Notes under the pieces: model-generated
Seen by the model: only the letters and a program-made list of their open reading frames with translations
What the model was told of the DNA's origin: nothing
Database searches by the model: none
From: Cytophagales bacterium
GTDB taxonomy: Bacteria; Bacteroidota; Bacteroidia; Cytophagales; Cyclobacteriaceae
NCBI GenBank assembly: GCA_027317105.1
Contig: DAHVFH010000225.1
Span: forward strand, 1 to 5,223
Direction of reading: 5' to 3'
DNA length: 5,223 nt
Shown: one piece after another, positions 5,100-5,223 of the stretch
How the letters are laid out: every line of letters starts with the position of its first letter
How positions within the stretch are numbered: the stretch's first letter is position 1
Made by a program: the position numbers and the translations under genes

Positions 5100-5223
5100 G
5101 GCTTTCTAGTTGCGTTGGAATTTGAATCTTTATCGAAGTGCCTAAATGACTCGATTTCCAATCGGCTCGGCCACCCAATAGCTGCGTCCGGTTTTTGATG
5201 TTGATCATGCCCACACCCTGTAG
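5089..5223 (-). CDS. Sensor histidine kinase, C-terminal 44 residues (5' end outside window)
   Basis: On the minus strand an open frame enters from the window edge and ends at a TAA at 5089-5091. Its 44 residues begin LQGVGMINIKNRTQLLGG and end in TSIKIQIPTQLESHAY. The GVGM-x-NI-x-NR-x-x-LLGG pattern followed by a beta strand ending IKIQIP is the characteristic end of a HATPase_c domain, covering the G2 box and final strand, as in NarL-type kinases. The dimerisation helix, N-box, G1 box and any sensor region are outside the window. The reading frame overlaps the response regulator start by 11 nt, which mirrors the 14-nt overlap in the first kinase/regulator pair and supports a cognate pair. 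It is too short for a standard gene caller's start, but the domain signature makes the call firm. Confidence 0.88.
   Translation of the reverse strand, partial: LQGVGMINIKNRTQLLGGRADWKSSHLGTSIKIQIPTQLESHAY

Overview
The window looks like chromosomal DNA of a Bacteroidota bacterium, probably a Cytophagales-type lineage. That call is an inference. It rests on the moderate-to-low GC content, the near absence of Shine-Dalgarno sequences before otherwise convincing genes, and the compact NarL-type histidine kinase/response regulator pairs with overlapping reading frames. No mobile element, tRNA, rRNA or CRISPR array was seen.

Layout: (1) 3-980 (+) is the C-terminal part of a helical TPR-like protein whose start lies outside the window. 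(2) 1015-3150 (+) is a probable signalling operon: a seven-helix membrane protein of unknown family, a one-helix HisKA_3 histidine kinase with no extracellular sensor domain, and a NarL/LuxR-type response regulator overlapping the kinase by 14 nt. (3) 3151-3367 has no convincing gene. It holds an 11-bp perfect inverted repeat just after the regulator and a second, GC-rich hairpin that could pair in two mutually exclusive ways. (4) 3368-4442 (+) holds three small genes: a stand-alone receiver domain that has lost its phosphorylation residues, a TerB/DjlA-N-like all-helical protein, and a 76-residue membrane peptide. (5) 4458-5223 (-) holds a second kinase/regulator pair that runs toward the first. 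Its regulator is complete, and only the last 44 residues of its kinase are inside the window.

Working together: the two HK-RR pairs are clearly related in architecture and regulator sequence, and they converge on the block of small genes. The first system seems to divide sensing and catalysis between a 7-helix membrane protein and a minimal membrane kinase, which is an inference from gene order and topology. The degenerate receiver next to the TerB-like gene could be a phosphorylation-independent adaptor, but nothing in the sequence proves a link to either two-component system. The features most worth a second look are the pseudo-receiver, the kinase's missing phosphatase glutamine, the 7-helix/kinase pairing, and the structured leader at 3265-3346.
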